NCBI RefSeq assembly: GCF_000003855.2
Contig: NW_003101676.1
Coordinates: 2,924,796-2,988,795 of the forward strand
Length of the DNA: 64,000 bases
Source: Blastomyces gilchristii SLH14081
Taxonomy: Eukaryota; Ascomycota; Eurotiomycetes; Onygenales; Ajellomycetaceae
Reading direction: 5' to 3'
This document shows positions 11,281-23,118 of the stretch, one piece after another. Under the pieces are notes generated by a model. The model searched no databases. It saw only the letters and a list, made by a program, of their open reading frames with translations, and was not told the DNA's origin. A program made the translations under genes and the position numbers. Numbering within the stretch: position 1 is the first letter of the stretch; every line of letters starts with the position of its first letter.

Positions 11281-12700
11281 CGTGTGCGGTAATATCTTTT
11301 CCAGGCTTTGCTAGTACAAGACTGAGTGAGGTATATGCCTAGAGAGAGTTCGCGTATTTGGTAGTTCTTTTGGATGTGTAGGCTGAGTGTTCTGTGACAG
11401 ATTTAAGTACCATAGTAGCTTGATAACTGGGTGGGGAATAAATGGCAGAGTGTTGGATCATGGAGCGAATTTTGCAAAGCACTCTGAAGTTGTATTAACC
11501 ACAATGAAAGAGGTGCTGTATCCCAGCTCTTTTCATAGGACCAAACGATGAACAAATTCCATTCAAAACCAACAACATCGTTGATAGGAATGAGAAATGG
11601 GATCGGAACGTGATCTGAGATTAGACCAGTATTAAGGCAGCCTACCTCTATAGTGACATTTGGGTCAAATGGGTATTCGGGTTCGATTCCCACAGGGGTG
11701 ATACATCAAAATCCGATCAGGTCAAGATTGAAAAACCAGAACTCAAGCATCTCAGGTTCTTAATGAATAAAGAGGTGTACTAAATAAATAAATTTGCTTT
11801 CAATTCTGGGCTGGGATCATGTACTCGCGAGTCTCGAAAATTGTCACTCTCTGTATTTCCTATATTTCATGTTATCTTGGTTTGGTTTCAACACCTTTAC
11901 AGAGTATTTCCTCCTGCATAACCAACTCTTGGCCTGTATTTATCATTGTACTGTACAAGGACTCATCATAAGCTCCGCTTGCATATGAGTATAATGGAAG
12001 AATAATAATAATAACGAATGCAAAGTATGCATTAATGACAATACAGATAAAGAAATAAAAGTGAATTCATTCATTTCTTTGAAAGGGAAAAAAAAACACT
12101 CATGCAATTCATGCAATTGAATCATCAACTCTGATATCATCATGTCATGTCATGACATTTTCTGGCTATTTCCTTTTTGAAATATTAGTGATACCACCCA
12201 GCCTCATACTTGTTTAATAATGTTCATTTTCCCAGCTTAATCACTGGGTCAATCAGCCAGATACACAAGAGACATATAGATTATTGTATTGTGGAAAGCA
12301 ATTGAGGAAGAGAAAGAAAGGGGTGGAAAAAAGGCGGAAGCGAAATAATATAATCGTCATCTGAAGAAAAGAAAAAATTAAGAAAACAACAACTATAAAA
12401 AGGGCTAGTTGGAAAAATTTAAAGCACACACGTATGGAATTTTTTTTTTTCGTTATGCCTTTGCCCCGGCTTCGAGGGTTTTGTGAAGGAAGGCGGGAGT
12501 GCCGCTAGATATTCGAGGGAGGGTCGAGTTTTAAGTTATCTTTCGTAGTGGGGCAATGGCTTCGAGAGAATTGGGAATGGCACCGTTAACATAGCATCAT
12601 CGGGGTAAAACAATTTATATACACACCCCGGCCATCCATATGGGGATGGGGAGGGAAAATATAAAAAAAATAGACTCATTAATTTAACAGTCGAAGAGCC
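11281..12700. other. Gene-poor flank, 3' side of the HAL-type kinase
   Basis: No gene recognised. A tRNA B-box-like sequence (GGGTTCGATTCCC) lies at 11679-11691 but no cloverleaf can be drawn. From about 12020 to 12325 CpG is again absent. The last 350 bp probably hold the kinase 3' UTR. Confidence 0.4.
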
Positions 12701-15342
12701 TCACGGCTTGACCTTTTTATTATTATCGTTGGCTGGAGGTGGAGCTGCGGATGGTGGTTCCAAGACATGCGTGTGGTTCGCCGCATGAACCACAGTGCCG
12801 CATTCTTTCTGATAACAAACCTGACAGCTTCGGACCCACGAATCGGCCAGCACATCTTGTAGCGTTGCACGCTCCCGAGGATTCAGCTTGAGCATGTGGG
12901 CGATCAGGGGTCGTGTTTCCCGGGGCAGAATACGCAGGAGACGCCAGGGGCCTTTTATAACTTCTGGGCGCTGACCTGCCTGGCCTACTTGGGAAGATGA
13001 TTGCGATGGAGGAATCTCACTTTTCGGTTGGCTTTCATCGCTCTTGGTGTTCTGGTCGGCGGCATTTGTGACGTTAGAGGATAGTCGAGACCTTGACCTA
13101 GACCGAGAGTGATTGCGATGGCGACTTGACGAACGAGCATCTTCATTTCTCTCATTGGCGCGAGGGGGTTGTCTCTTGGATGCATCAATCACGCTTGGGA
13201 GATCCGGCGTTGAACGTGGACGAGTTTTTAGAAGGCCGATCGTCTCAGATTCAGAACGCTGATGGCTAGGGGGCGAGGCAAAGAGCTTGAAAGAATTGTC
13301 GGTCATGCGTGGTTGTTTCCATGGAAATCGACGTAGGGACATGCAGCAGAAAATTATCGCTAACGACCATATATCGGTTGGACGGGGGTCGTAGCGCTTC
13401 TCATCGTAAACTTCAGGTGCCAAATACGGATCGGAACCGACAACTCCTAATTTGCATTCTGTTAGTGAGACGAGACGGAAAGAAGTAGAAGAGGAGATTA
13501 TGCAATCCATTTGGGGGGAGGGGGTAACAGGGGTAACAAACCAGTTGCGAGCACAATGTCGTTCTCAAAAGGATATCTGAAAACAACGGCACTTCCAAAA
13601 TCAATCAGTTTCATGATCCCTCGATCGCTGACAACAACATTGTCCAATTTCAAGTCTCTATGCGCCAGACCCATCCCATGCAGATAAACAACACCGCTGA
13701 GAATTTGCAAAAACGAACAGGCGATTTCTTCTCTCGTCATTCTTCCGGTCATGACAATCGCGAAAAGATCGTAGGGGGCAAACTCCATGACTTCGTACCA
13801 CCGCCCACCCTCGTTGATGATATCCATTGTCTCAATTATGTTGCCGTGATGCAATGTTGATCCGATACAGAACTCTGCCGTCACTTTTTTGGAGTAATCC
13901 TTTTCATTCTCCCATGAATGGCGATCTCGGAATTGCTTCACAGCAAAAGTGACACCATCCGAATTACGCTTCAGCAACCGAACTGAGCCTCCTGCGCCGG
14001 ATCCTAGCACTCTACCTAACTTGCCATATTTTGACTGAAGACCATGATCATCTGCAAACGGTATAGATACAGGGGCCGGTTGGAACTGAGGATGTTTCGC
14101 GGATTTCGGGGAATCCTTCTTCGAGAAGCTGGACGCGGGTGAACCGCTACGCTTATGTTTATTGCCCATCCGGAAAAAGCGTTTCAGCTCCGACATAGAT
14201 CCGGAACTTTTGCCATCGTGTGGCCCGCCAGAATCACCGAGTCGGCTATCCTTTCTTCCAGGGAAGAAGCTACCCCGTTTTTCATAGGCTTTAAGGTCGC
14301 CTCCGCTAGCTGATCGAGGAATGCGCGCAGGAGACCGCGACTGGTTCGCTCGGCGCTTGGCATCTACACTTGCAAAAACAAAGCGAGGATCAATCTGAGA
14401 GAGGCTCTTAGGCTGAGGGGGTCTCCGGGTTCGAGAGTAAGGGTCATTGTGATCTCCACCGGGAGTAGTTGCCCCTGAGACAGGCGTACTCCAGCCCGGT
14501 TCACACTTCTGGGTTGGGGGAGGGCTCGGCTCGCGGGACTCAGGTTCGGAAGACTGGGCTAGGTAAAATTTTGGTTTGCGAGTGCGAGATTGTCTAGCGT
14601 CATCCGCAGCGGAAGCATCTGCGTACTTAGTCGATGAAGGTTCAGAGGAAGGTGAAGGGCGGGACCCAGCCCCAATAGAGTCGTATCCTTTTCCGGGTAC
14701 GTCATTTGATAGCGATGTCTGTGGAGTGAACTCGGACTGTTCCGACGTCCCGATCCCATCTCTATAGTCAGTTTGGTCTCCCTGTTTTCCCTCACGGCTT
14801 CCAGAGCCGGTAGGGGTAAGTACCGGGGACTGAGCCCCTGATATAGTAGGGGAGATCGGGACAGATCTACTATGATCCCGAAAGCTCCGAATACTACCCG
14901 AATCTTTTGAAGGAACCTGAAACACGTCTTTGTTAGTAAACGGAACCGGGGAGTATAAAAAGAGTATATAAACAACACGTAGAAGCTAGCCCGACAACTT
15001 TTGCGGATGAAGAGCGGAAACACAGACGCGTCTCAAAGGCTGGACACGGGGGGAGGGGGGGAAGGGGCAGAGTAGGAAGTTCTTAGAATTAGCACATACC
15101 CTTGAGGCGGGGAGGGAAACAGGATCAAAAGAGAAATTTTGCAACCGGGCCTCCTGTAGCCTGGACTTCTGAAGCTGTATGGAAAGAGACTGTATCTCGT
15201 CGTTCGGGGGTTGGAGAGTATTAGAAGGCTCGTTGCTTTCTTGGGCAGAGATGGCAGGCTCGATTTCTTGGTTTACAGAGGCGAAACGGACGGCCTGCTG
15301 GCCATGCTGTGATGACGGTCGGGAACTCGAATTCGTCGCCAT
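12701..15342 (-). CDS. HAL/NPR1-family serine/threonine protein kinase
   Basis: Fungal-specific kinase of the Hal4-Hal5/Npr1/Oca2 group, which in yeast controls potassium uptake and plasma-membrane transporters. Exons are 15342-15100, 14916-13542 and 13446-12701 (787 aa). Introns are 183 bp (SLPASR to VPSKDSG) and 95 bp (DIVLATG to [11 protein letters not shown]). The first 300 residues are Ser/Pro-rich and likely disordered. The kinase domain starts near [19 protein letters not shown] and shows [16 protein letters not shown] and APE, all catalytic residues intact. A Ser/Arg-rich insert of about 90 residues interrupts the C-lobe, which resumes at [12 protein letters not shown]. The start is the first in-frame ATG (15342); the longer frame begins with GTG. 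Exact paralogue is uncertain. Confidence 0.85.
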
Positions 15343-17098
15343 CGCGGAATGGATTGGGTGCTGGTGCTGCTGAGGGTGATGGTGATGTTGATGATGGGGA
15401 GGGGGTTGATTGTCTCTACCCGTAGGTGGAGAGTCTGTAAGGTTGAGGTTCACGTCAATGAAGAATGAACTATAAAAATGGACGAGATTGCCGCAGAGGC
15501 CGGGAAGGGGCCATCAGGGCAAGGTTTTCTTTTCCTTTCGTTTCTTTTTTTCTCTCTTTCATCCCTTGTAACCAGTGTTTTTTGGTATTGTAGTGTAGTG
15601 GAGCGTCAGACGTACCTTCGTGCTGGGAGGACTCGGAAGCCATGGTCGTGAAGAGTGTGGGAAAAGCAACAGGACGCCTCGAGACACATTACCTACCCCT
15701 CGACTGATGCTCCCGGGAGAATTGATGATGATGATGGTGGTGCGGATAGCCTCGAATTGGACGGGGTGGATCGTGACGGGTTTTGTTTGCCCAAAAAAAA
15801 TATAAAATATAAAATATAAAATAAATATAAAATAAAATAAAAAAGATAAAGAGGAGGGGCGGGCGGAAGGCGGATGTGGCTGAAATGGGTAACCCACGCC
15901 GCAGACAAGAAGAGATATCAGAACAAACTACTCCGTACGCTGTAAGCTTCAGAAACCAAAGGACGGTCTGCACGATCAATGGGATCAGGATGCTGGTGAC
16001 TGTGCTCCAGGGCGCGGACAACGAAAGGCTTAGCAGCGTCTGTTGGTCTGTTGGTCTGTTGGATGGTTGATAAGCAGGCTGCGGACGATGCGACGGGCGA
16101 CGTGGATGACGGATGGGATGGCGGATGGGAAGACGGAGTCACAATTGCCCGCTAGGTTAAGCTAAACGCTAACTAGCTAATGATACATCAATATCCACTC
16201 TACGGGCTAAACACACCAACCACCCACCCCACCACCCTAACCGTGGGCTTCCTTTTTTGCCTGCTGTTTTGTTTGGCAAAACAACTCTCGACCGGGCTCA
16301 GAGATTCCGCAAAACCACGGCTTCGGCGTGCGTCAAGAAAGAGCTCGACTGTGGCTGTGGACTGCGGACTGCGAAAAGGGAGTTGAGTGGCTTTTAGACT
16401 CCCTGAGATGAAGTAGAGATATTTTAAGGGCATGGGAAAATATTTTTCAACCCCGAGAAAGGTTATTTTGAATTGTTCCAGATAACATTTCATCTTCTAA
16501 CTATAACTATAGGAATCTTGACAGGCGCAGGACCAAACGCTGTAGTATATATACATACATTTCAAGGTTGTACAACATATAATTACAGTATTCCCCGGGT
16601 GTCTGTGTCTGTGTCTGTGCTACCCTACCAGTATTATTCTGTCGAAGAAGTTATCCAATATCTGAATACCTCGGGCATTGTGAACTGTACATTTGGTTAT
16701 ACGCATTTTGCAGGGGGATTGCCCCAATTCCAGCCAATCTCCCTCCCACCATCTACTCTATACACACCCTAGTGTCTCATAGAAACAAAAAGAACAAGCT
16801 TTCTTAAGGTGGAGAAATTGAGTCCCTAAATGTTCATATATATAATACACAAGATACAACGTTACAGGGGAATCCTTCGCTAGTCACGGCAAAAAATATG
16901 CAACATCTCCCCCTGTTATGGCCCCAATAAAAATATACAGCAAAGAAATGCCCATTTTCCCGAAAAACGCCGTCGCAATTGACACCTTCCTTCCCAAGAA
17001 AGGGGAAGGGGTTAATAGAAGGGAAAAAAAAAAAAAAGAGTATATCAGTAAATGATCACTCCCCGAGATATGCGCACAAAAGAGATGATTTGAAAGGC
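15343..17098. other. Intergenic between kinase promoter and uL11m 3' end
   Basis: No gene recognised. It holds an A/T low-complexity tract at about 15797-15848 on the promoter side of the kinase. Pyrimidine-rich and A-rich stretches lie near 17020-17040, by the 3' end of the ribosomal protein gene. Confidence 0.5.
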
Positions 17099-17650
17099 TC
17101 AAGGGACAACCTCAATGCCGACCGACTTCGCCTGGGCGATGATACTTTTGCACAGTGACTGCAAACTTGTTCCAGACAACCGGATCTCTGACTGCTTGAT
17201 CTTTGCGATCTCGTACACATGCTTCAGCGACACTTTGCCGATGAAGTCCTTGCCTGGGTTTTCCGTGCCCCGCAGCCGGCCCTTGCGTATCTCTACATCT
17301 GCGGCTTTGAGCAACAGCCAGGATGTGGTGGGGGTTCGGAGGTCGAAGGTAAACGATCGATCGGGGCGGACGGTGACGAGGGCTGGAATCGGAGTCCCGG
17401 TTTCGATGTGGGCGGTGCGAGCGTTGAATTCCTGTTTGTGTATTATTAAGAAATTAGGAACGAAAACAGCAGCACCGACAGCCATCAATTGATGGATAAC
17501 CGTAACTGTGATGGTACATACCTTGCAGAAATCCATACTCTTCACACCTTTACTTCCGAGGGCGGGGCCAACGGGGGGACTGGGGCTGGCCTGTCCCGCT
17601 CCCACGATGAGCTTGACGATCAGCTCCCTTGCGGCGGCTTTCTGGGCCAT
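17099..17650 (-). CDS. MRPL19: Mitochondrial large-subunit ribosomal protein uL11m
   Basis: Bacterial-type L11 of the mitoribosome, 153 aa, which binds the GTPase-associated region of large-subunit rRNA. Exons are 17650-17522 and 17431-17099. The 90 bp intron is in frame and would add a false hydrophobic stretch if read through; splicing joins SMDFCK to EFNARTAH. The Pro-rich L11 N-terminal motif [17 protein letters not shown] is present, and the C-terminal RNA-binding domain includes [11 protein letters not shown]. Length agrees with the family (about 140-160 aa). It is divergent from svf1 with 646 bp between starts; that gap is pyrimidine-rich near 18200-18290 and carries the palindrome GTACGGAGTACTCTGTAC at 17999-18016. 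Confidence 0.92.
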   Translation of the reverse strand: MAQKAAARELIVKLIVGAGQASPSPPVGPALGSKGVKSMDFCKVCTITVTVIHQLMAVGAAVFVPNFLIIHKQEFNARTAHIETGTPIPALVTVRPDRSFTFDLRTPTTSWLLLKAADVEIRKGRLRGTENPGKDFIGKVSLKHVYEIAKIKQSEIRLSGTSLQSLCKSIIAQAKSVGIEVVP

Positions 17651-18296
17651 TGTGTATGGATGGGAGAGGGATGGAGGGCGTGGTCAAGGGCAAGGGTAAA
17701 GGCAAAGACAGCCACTTCGATTTCAAGTGGTCGTTCTCGATGGGAGGAAATCTTGTGAGAGCTGCTGGTGGTGCATTGATGCTTAATGCCCTGATGTCGC
17801 TTTTCTTTTTTTTTTTCCCTGTTGGGGAATTTTGGCGGCTGCAGATCCACCGACAGGGATAAGTCTACTTAGCGCCCGCTTAAAATAGCCGCGTCGAAGC
17901 TAGCCGCATTGGCTGACTAATCTTATCAAACCCCCCCTGCTTTCTTCTTTTTCTATCTCTTGTCTCTGGGTTTAATATTAAATTATTTTTTTATTGTTGT
18001 ACGGAGTACTCTGTACTATTAAGTCAGATAGCTCCTTTCCTCTGCCCCGCCGCTGCTTCCGCTCGCTGGCCCAGCTGGCGCTTTTGTTGCTTTGCCCTTG
18101 CCACGCCTGCGGCCCCCTCTTACCGCATCCGGCATAGCCCCGGAGCCCTTGTTTCTCCAGCGGGAATCACTCACTGTGCAGCCGCCGGCTACCATCAGCT
18201 AAACTACTTGTTTTGCTTCCAACATCTCTTCTCTTCTCCCCCTCAGTATTTCTCTTATTTCTTTCTCCTAGATCGGTTCGTTATTCCTCTCTCATC

Positions 18297-19783
18297 ATGA
18301 ACTGGTTCAAACAGACGTAGGTGAAGCTCCGGTTTCCCTTGGTTGATACCCATTTTGAGCCTGCTGCTTACATTCTACTACTTCTTCTATTTAGATTGGC
18401 CAATGTTGCGGGGACGCAGGAACCCATATATGGCCCGGAGGCCATCCAGTCAGTGACGGTGCAGGCGAAGTCGCTGGGTACCCCATACCGGGAGTTAACG
18501 AAGGACGATTTGCGATGGAGGGCGATGCAGTCTACCTGCGTCGAGACCCAGACCTTCTATCTCTTCTCCGACAGTGGGGAGCTAGCTATGCTTCAGGTTA
18601 TCTATAGCAATGTCGCGTGAGCAAATACTCGGGGGAGATGCTGGAGCTCTCTTACTTTTCTACTTTTTATGTTTGTTTGCTTGCTTCCCGGTTGAAAACA
18701 GATTTGCTAAGCCATTGCGATTGTATGGATGTTTTCCTTTGGTCCACAGTGGAATCCACACGACCTGCCATTTCAACTCCAAGATTTACGGCACGGACGG
18801 TAAGACACCGCATAAATGGTGCACCGACTCTGTTCAAAACTACATGTTCGATGAAGACATGCTCTCCTTCGGCGGAGACAACATTGCTCTCACGCTCAAT
18901 GCTGAAGGCGATACCTACTCCGTCAAGTCAGCCATGAACGAGGAAAGCCTCGTCAACGTCACTTTGAAACGCACCGCGCCCGGTTTTGCGGTTGGACGAA
19001 ATGGCACCTCGAACTTTGGTACCGACCCCGAAAATCCGTGGGGGAGCATGCGTCATGTGTTTTGGCCACGATGCCAGGTTGAGGGTACCATTGTTACGCC
19101 TGAGAGGGAAATTGACTTCAAAGGCCGTGGGCTGTTCATTCATGCCCTCCAGGGCATGAAGCCTCATCACCTTGGTATGTTCTTTTTGTGTCTTTGATGC
19201 GATTTTTTCTTATATGTGTGGTATGAAGGCTAACGTTTTCATCAGCTGCACGGTGGAATTTTGGAGCGTTCCAATCTCCAACGTACTCTGCAGTGTTCAT
19301 GGAGTACACCACCCCTCCTTCATACGGCTCCACCATTGTGAGTGTTGGTGGCATTGCGAAGGACGGCGAGCTCGTTGTTGCGGGTCCAGTGAATCCCGCG
19401 ATCCATCTCGATTCTGTAGAAGATACCTACAACGACTGGCCGGAACCCAAGTCGATTAAGTTCACCTGGGATGGGAAATCGAAGGACGATAAAGATGTCG
19501 AAGCAGTTTTGGAAGGTTCTCTGGGCCAACGCCTTGATCGCGTTGATGTTATGGCAGAGGTTCCAGGGCTTATAAAATCTATCGTCGGAAGCGTTGCGGG
19601 AACAAGACCATACATTTACCAGGTGAGCACGAGGTAGTGGCACGCTACGTATACTAAGACTATGATTCTAATATTATTTTATAGTTTTCGCCTCAAGACA
19701 AGCTCTCCCTAAAGATTCGCGTTGGGGACACCGAGGATACAGAGCGAGGCACGCTCTATTCGGAGGCAACTTTCATTTCTTAG
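18297..19783 (+). CDS. SVF1: Svf1-like survival factor
   Basis: Lipocalin-fold Svf1 family protein, 380 aa. In yeast Svf1 supports survival under oxidative stress and carries ceramide between ER and Golgi. Exons are 18297-18316, 18395-18616, 18750-19174, 19246-19622 and 19685-19783, all in phase. The first exon encodes only MNWFKQ and two bases. Splicing yields [20 protein letters not shown], the typical family N-terminus, which in yeast forms a membrane-binding helix. Later blocks include [10 protein letters not shown] and the C-terminal [17 protein letters not shown]. The start choice rests on this N-terminus; the exon 2 frame alone lacks it. Confidence 0.9.
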
Positions 19784-20623
19784 ACCTTGCCCGATTTTCT
19801 TTTTTCTTCTCTTGAATGTAATCAAAGACGAAGAATTCTGTCATTATCACGGTTGACCCATGAATTGGCGTTGGGATTCTCCTTTTTTTAAATTCTATCT
19901 TTTAATCGTTCGCTCCCCTCGTTATATCTTTATTTTTAATCAATTTTGAAAACGCCGTTTCATGCATTAAACGCCTAAAGCCCTACCCATATATGCCAAC
20001 GATCCCCTGTTTTGATTTCTTACGTTACCTTGATAGGCCTTGATAATGCCTTCCCACCCCTTATAATATTCTTATTACTATGAAATGGAATAACACTGGA
20101 CGGTGTCGTCTCCGCCGTTCTGCCTAGGTACTCGAATTTCCACTATTATTTTGTTAATTTCCTCTTCTTTCATCTAAGGTCCCCTGAGATTAGGAGGGAA
20201 GTCCTGCTTCCCGCTACCGTGAACTGATTACAGCCTATCTACACATCCCATAATTGTCTTGTTAGGCCCCTTTTCCTAACCTCAATTCACTCATACAACA
20301 CATCCATCCTCTTCAACACCTATCAACACCAACACATCAGACCATAGAACACCCTACCTTACTACTCTCCCCCTATTCTAATGCCTTTTTCTTCCTTTCA
20401 CCCAACGATCACCAGCCTCTCTGATCTTGTTACTCTCACGAACAGCACAACCAAACCCAAAACTAGCCCTTATCTCATTTTCTGAAGACAGCGCTTCATT
20501 CCTCCAAGTCTTCTCACATCCAATCCACTTCCTACAGTACCTGCCATCTACAATACCAGGAGGAAACCCCTTCTCTAAACCCCCCCGGTGTCACAAGAAC
20601 GCAACAAAAAAGAGCGACAAGAA
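19784..20623. other. Intergenic, upstream of the H4 variant
   Basis: No gene. The last 350 bp are C- and A-rich with few G, resembling a long 5' leader. A 34-codon frame starts at 20381 but has no known domain. Confidence 0.45.
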
Positions 20624-22232
20624 ATGGACACTATTCATCCGCACCGCAACCTTAACCCCAAAAACGTTGCCAGATTTGTTCCAAGACGCCTGAAGTGAGT
20701 GATGAAATGCCCAATAGCATAATACTTCTATATGGGATTGTTCAGGCAGGGCCCATGCTATGTTTTCTACTCTACCCTTCTTCAGGGGTAGCCCTCCCAT
20801 TTTCCAATGGCTTTTCTGCTTTCATGTGGGAGAATAGAAGATTTAGAAACTGACTCTCATATGCTTCTACGGCTTCTAGAAAGTGTTTGAGAGATAACAT
20901 CATGGGCGTCAGTAAGTATTAACTGCTCTTGAGGGAAAGGTTGCACATTTCTCTCCCTCACTCGCAGCTTTTTCTTTTGCTCCTCTTAATCGAACGAAGG
21001 ACCATGAGAACGATATAAAACACATAGGTATAGGGATTGATCCGGAGACTAACGTTGAGTGCCCTTTTTTCCTTTTTAATTATAGCCAAGCCCGCGATTC
21101 GGTAGGTCGATTTCAAAAAATAAATTCCCACATATCCACCAATCCAGCCCTTGAGAGTACCGCGAGGTCCCCAACCTCCAACTCCTTTTTTGGTTAAAGG
21201 CATTCAAACCGTCGAAAGATCTTTTTGATGTGTGGGGGGAAATGTTCCCCGTGCACAGCGCTCGTTTTATCGGATATATTATCCCCTTTAATTTCTGGAT
21301 ATCTAAAAGATCAACTCTTCTAACCCCCCCCCCCAATCCTCAGTCGTCTCGCCCGTCGCGGTGGTGTGGTCCGCATGCAGAAGGATATCTACGATACCAT
21401 TCGGTCTGTGATACTCATGCGTCTTCGCGAGGTGTGTTCATCTTCTGCTCCTCGACTTCGTCTTTGGAGCGGTTTCTCCCGATTTTTTGCATTTGATTTC
21501 CTACTCTAAGGTGCATGGGAACGATAAGGGTGAGAGAGTTGGGAAAATATATATATATATGAGGTTGGCTAATGTTCCTTTTTTTTCTTCGAATCACCTA
21601 CAGATTATTCGAAAACTCGTCGTTTTGTTGGAAGGATCGAAGTATCCTAATAAGGAGCGTAAGGTATTCTTGTTGTCTTTCTTCGCTTTCACATTCCATT
21701 TTTTCAATTCTATATGTTGTTGTTTTCCGAAAAAGAAAATCCAGGTGGAAGATATATAAATGGACTGTAGCTGACCAGAAACTCATCTACTCGTGAATAC
21801 TCCAGACTATTACAGTTCGGGATGTAAGTCCTCCCTTTGCATTTATATGTCATACATTCTATTTATTCTATTTTTGCAAATCCGAGCAAATCTCACCAAA
21901 AAAAAAAAAAAAAGGGATTGGATAGTTGTGCTTGATTTGCATATATTGTAGAGCACCTTTTCTTGGATTTTATCCTTTCTCGGTATGATATTGCTAACCG
22001 ATTATACCCTCCGTTGTCCGTGAAAGGTGGCGTTTATCCTGCAAGAAGTAAGTGATACTTATTTTGCTTATCGCCATGGTTTTATGAATCTGGGTTGGCC
22101 CTGGGACCGTCTTTTCTGACTGAGGAAAGAGAGGATGGGGAATTCTGAATTCACAAACTGAAGTTGGAACGCCAGCTAACACTTGTACCCATTCGAATAT
22201 AGATGGGGAATCCCGTCTACGGTTTCGAATAG
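20624..22232 (+). CDS. Divergent histone H4 variant in eight exons
   Basis: Histone-fold protein, 111 aa, recognised by TKPAIRRLARRGGV, identical to canonical H4 over its first 13 residues. Exons are 20624-20694, 20880-20911, 21086-21101, 21344-21431, 21604-21663, 21806-21823, 22027-22047 and 22203-22232, each with GT-AG borders and correct phase, total 336 nt. H4 landmarks run in order: RRLKKCLRDNIMGV (canonical KRHRKILRDNIQGI), RMQKDIYDTIR, IIRKLVVLLEG, ERKTITVRDVAFILQE (canonical RKTVTSLDVVYALKR) and GNPVYGFE at the end (canonical GRTLYGFGG). The tail, MDTIHPHRNLNPKNVARFVP, lacks the GK repeats that carry K5, K8, K12 and K16 in H4. There is a small insertion before ERKT. Exons of 16, 18 and 21 nt explain why no long frame exists. 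Expression is unproven, but intact phase over eight exons argues for a working gene. Confidence 0.82.
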
Positions 22233-23118
22233 GCCAGGATTCTGCGTGGTACAGACGTCTATCTATTGAAGAACCGAGGCAGAGAATAGATTCCGTCTGG
22301 AAAACGCTTGCATTGTGTTCGGACTTCGACGACTTCGGTGCTCTGTTATGCTGACTCGAGGAATGCCATAAGGGATGGGGATATCTGTCAAATGTGTGTG
22401 TGGAGGAACGATTTATGGGCGATTTCTCTTATTTCCTCTTTTGTGTTTTTTGCTGTTGTCTGTATGAAGGGAATGCAATTGCAATTGCGGACGACAGACG
22501 AAATATTTACAATGTAGGGGGGGATATGAGACCTGAACTGGGATGGATTGTCTGTTTGTTTTTCGGGTTTGGCTGTTTGTTTGAAGTTGTTTGACTTCGA
22601 GGAAAAAGGGGTTGCAGGTGCATGCTGTACGGATTGGAAAATGGGGAAGGCATAACGGACAATGGAGTATCTAAATGTCATCTAACTTTTGCGATATGGG
22701 CTTTTTTCCTAAAATGCACTTATTAGTGTTTCTACCGTTCCTTTACTCAATCCCAGTTTTCTGGCCTGCGCTTTTGAGCGTGGGTGGCGCTTGTTGACTA
22801 GGTTGATATTTCTGAGTGAAGGAAATGGATTCTTGCGGCGTGATCGTTAAATTTACAGAGCTATCAGAAACTCTACCGGCGATAGCGCTCTTAAAGTGAA
22901 CGAGATGCGTGGATGAATCATCCCGTACACACTTCATATCATTAAACCATTCTTAGGGAGGAAAGGATCCGTCCTTGTAGCTACATGTCCCATCCTCATT
23001 ATCCCACATGTAGCAAGAAATTATATTTTATACATCTTCGAATCATAAAAAAAAAAGCCAGTAAAGGGACTACAGGAACAAACAAAATTCCTAAACCAAA
23101 AATCAGAGGCAAGCAACA
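22233..23118. other. Intergenic between the H4 variant and the molybdoenzyme pseudogene
   Basis: Convergent 3' flanks. I see no gene or repeat here. Confidence 0.4.

Noticed and set aside
11403..11693. 96-codon open frame on the minus strand
   Set aside because: Starts with GTG, has no recognisable domain, lies in decayed repeat flank and overlaps the B-box-like site.
11612..11700. Possible tRNA gene around GGGTTCGATTCCC
   Set aside because: The T stem pairs at only three of five positions and no matching acceptor or anticodon arm can be drawn on either strand.
15342..15453. Longer N-terminus of the HAL-type kinase from 15453
   Set aside because: That start codon is GTG; the first in-frame ATG is at 15342 and has a reasonable context.
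15689..16021. Overlapping 71-112 codon frames rich in Phe/Tyr/Ile
   Set aside because: They are read through the A/T low-complexity tract at 15797-15848 and have no domain.
21664..21796. Exon of the H4 variant ending WKIYKWTVADQKLIYS
   Set aside because: It breaks phase with the upstream exon; the 18-nt exon 21806-21823 restores the canonical KTITVRD text instead.
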